This document shows positions 22,695 to 22,743 of a stretch of 22,743 nucleotides of DNA, one piece after another; the stretch's first letter is position 1, and each line of letters begins with the position of its first letter. Under the pieces are notes generated by a model. The model saw nothing but the letters and a program-made list of their open reading frames with translations. It did no database searches and was not told where the DNA came from. A program made the position numbers and the translations under genes. This DNA is from Acidobacteriota bacterium (GTDB taxonomy: Bacteria; Acidobacteriota; Terriglobia; UBA7540), in assembly GCA_021789565.1 (NCBI GenBank), contig JAJYJL010000014.1, positions 1 to 22,743 of the forward strand. The letters are read 5' to 3'.

Positions 22695-22743
22695 ATGTCA
22701 CTACAGCAAAAGATCGAAGAACTTTTCGAGCGGAAAAGATCGG
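22695..22743 (+). CDS. dapD: Probable tetrahydrodipicolinate N-succinyltransferase, first 16 codons (runs off right edge)
   Basis: ATG 22695 opens MSLQQKIEELFERKRS and stays open to the window end. It resembles the start of E. coli DapD (MQQLQNIIETAFERR, from memory): a Q-x-I-E-x-x-F-E-R-[RK] helix. The position straight after dapA, in the same direction, supports it. DapD adds succinyl from succinyl-CoA to tetrahydrodipicolinate, the step two before DapE. Only a short stretch is visible and the ribosome site is weak (GAAGAA). A competing frame from ATG 22688 is also open and cannot be excluded. Confidence 0.5.
   Translation, partial: MSLQQKIEELFERKRS

Overview
The window is GC-rich bacterial chromosome. 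It most resembles an Acidobacteriota-type genome, although no rRNA or other phylogenetic marker is present, so that placement is an inference. It rests on a lysine/diaminopimelate gene set with an archaeal/fungal-type aspartate-semialdehyde dehydrogenase, a stand-alone ClpX-type zinc finger, a carboxypeptidase-regulatory-domain membrane protein beside YceI, and long spacers full of short palindromic repeats. I see no tRNA, rRNA, CRISPR array, prophage or transposase gene.

Layout. Positions 1-1011 (minus) hold the N-terminal part of a secreted sialidase-fold (BNR/Asp-box) protein that runs off the left edge. A 1.1 kb spacer follows, with a MITE-like double-hairpin repeat and a possible frameshifted mini-gene. 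Next come a hotdog acyl-CoA thioesterase and a Rid-family protein (both plus), then an S41 C-terminal-processing protease and a HEAT-repeat exported protein (both minus). After these are a HAD phosphatase (plus), a degenerate receiver-domain protein with a stand-alone ClpX zinc-finger protein (minus), an unknown exported protein (minus) divergent from a HExxH zincin (plus), and a 12-TM MFS transporter resembling MFSD1 (minus). A 1.1 kb spacer between about 11.1 and 12.2 kb contains a consensus-like promoter, A-rich 66-bp repeats and a decayed dihydroorotase fragment. It leads to an exported amidohydrolase, a 51-aa membrane peptide, tag (DNA-3-methyladenine glycosylase I, minus), a carboxypeptidase-regulatory/cytochrome-b561-like fusion with yceI, and glpK.

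The right end (18.4-22.7 kb, all plus) is a lysine/DAP biosynthesis cluster: an M20 deacylase that is probably DapE, asd, dapB, dapA and the first 16 codons of what looks like dapD. Together these supply most of the succinylase route from aspartyl phosphate to LL-diaminopimelate. The spacers of this cluster are interrupted by repeat elements.

The most notable unexplained material is non-coding. There are three copies of a double hairpin whose loops are complementary to each other, a composite array of four nested palindromes between convergent genes, a pair of GTCATSCTGA-ended elements flanking the M20 gene, and an orphan promoter with a palindrome over its -10 box. Several genes also have a TATAAT-like box only 5-8 nt before the start codon, which suggests leaderless transcripts. 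No complete new defence or mobile system was found.
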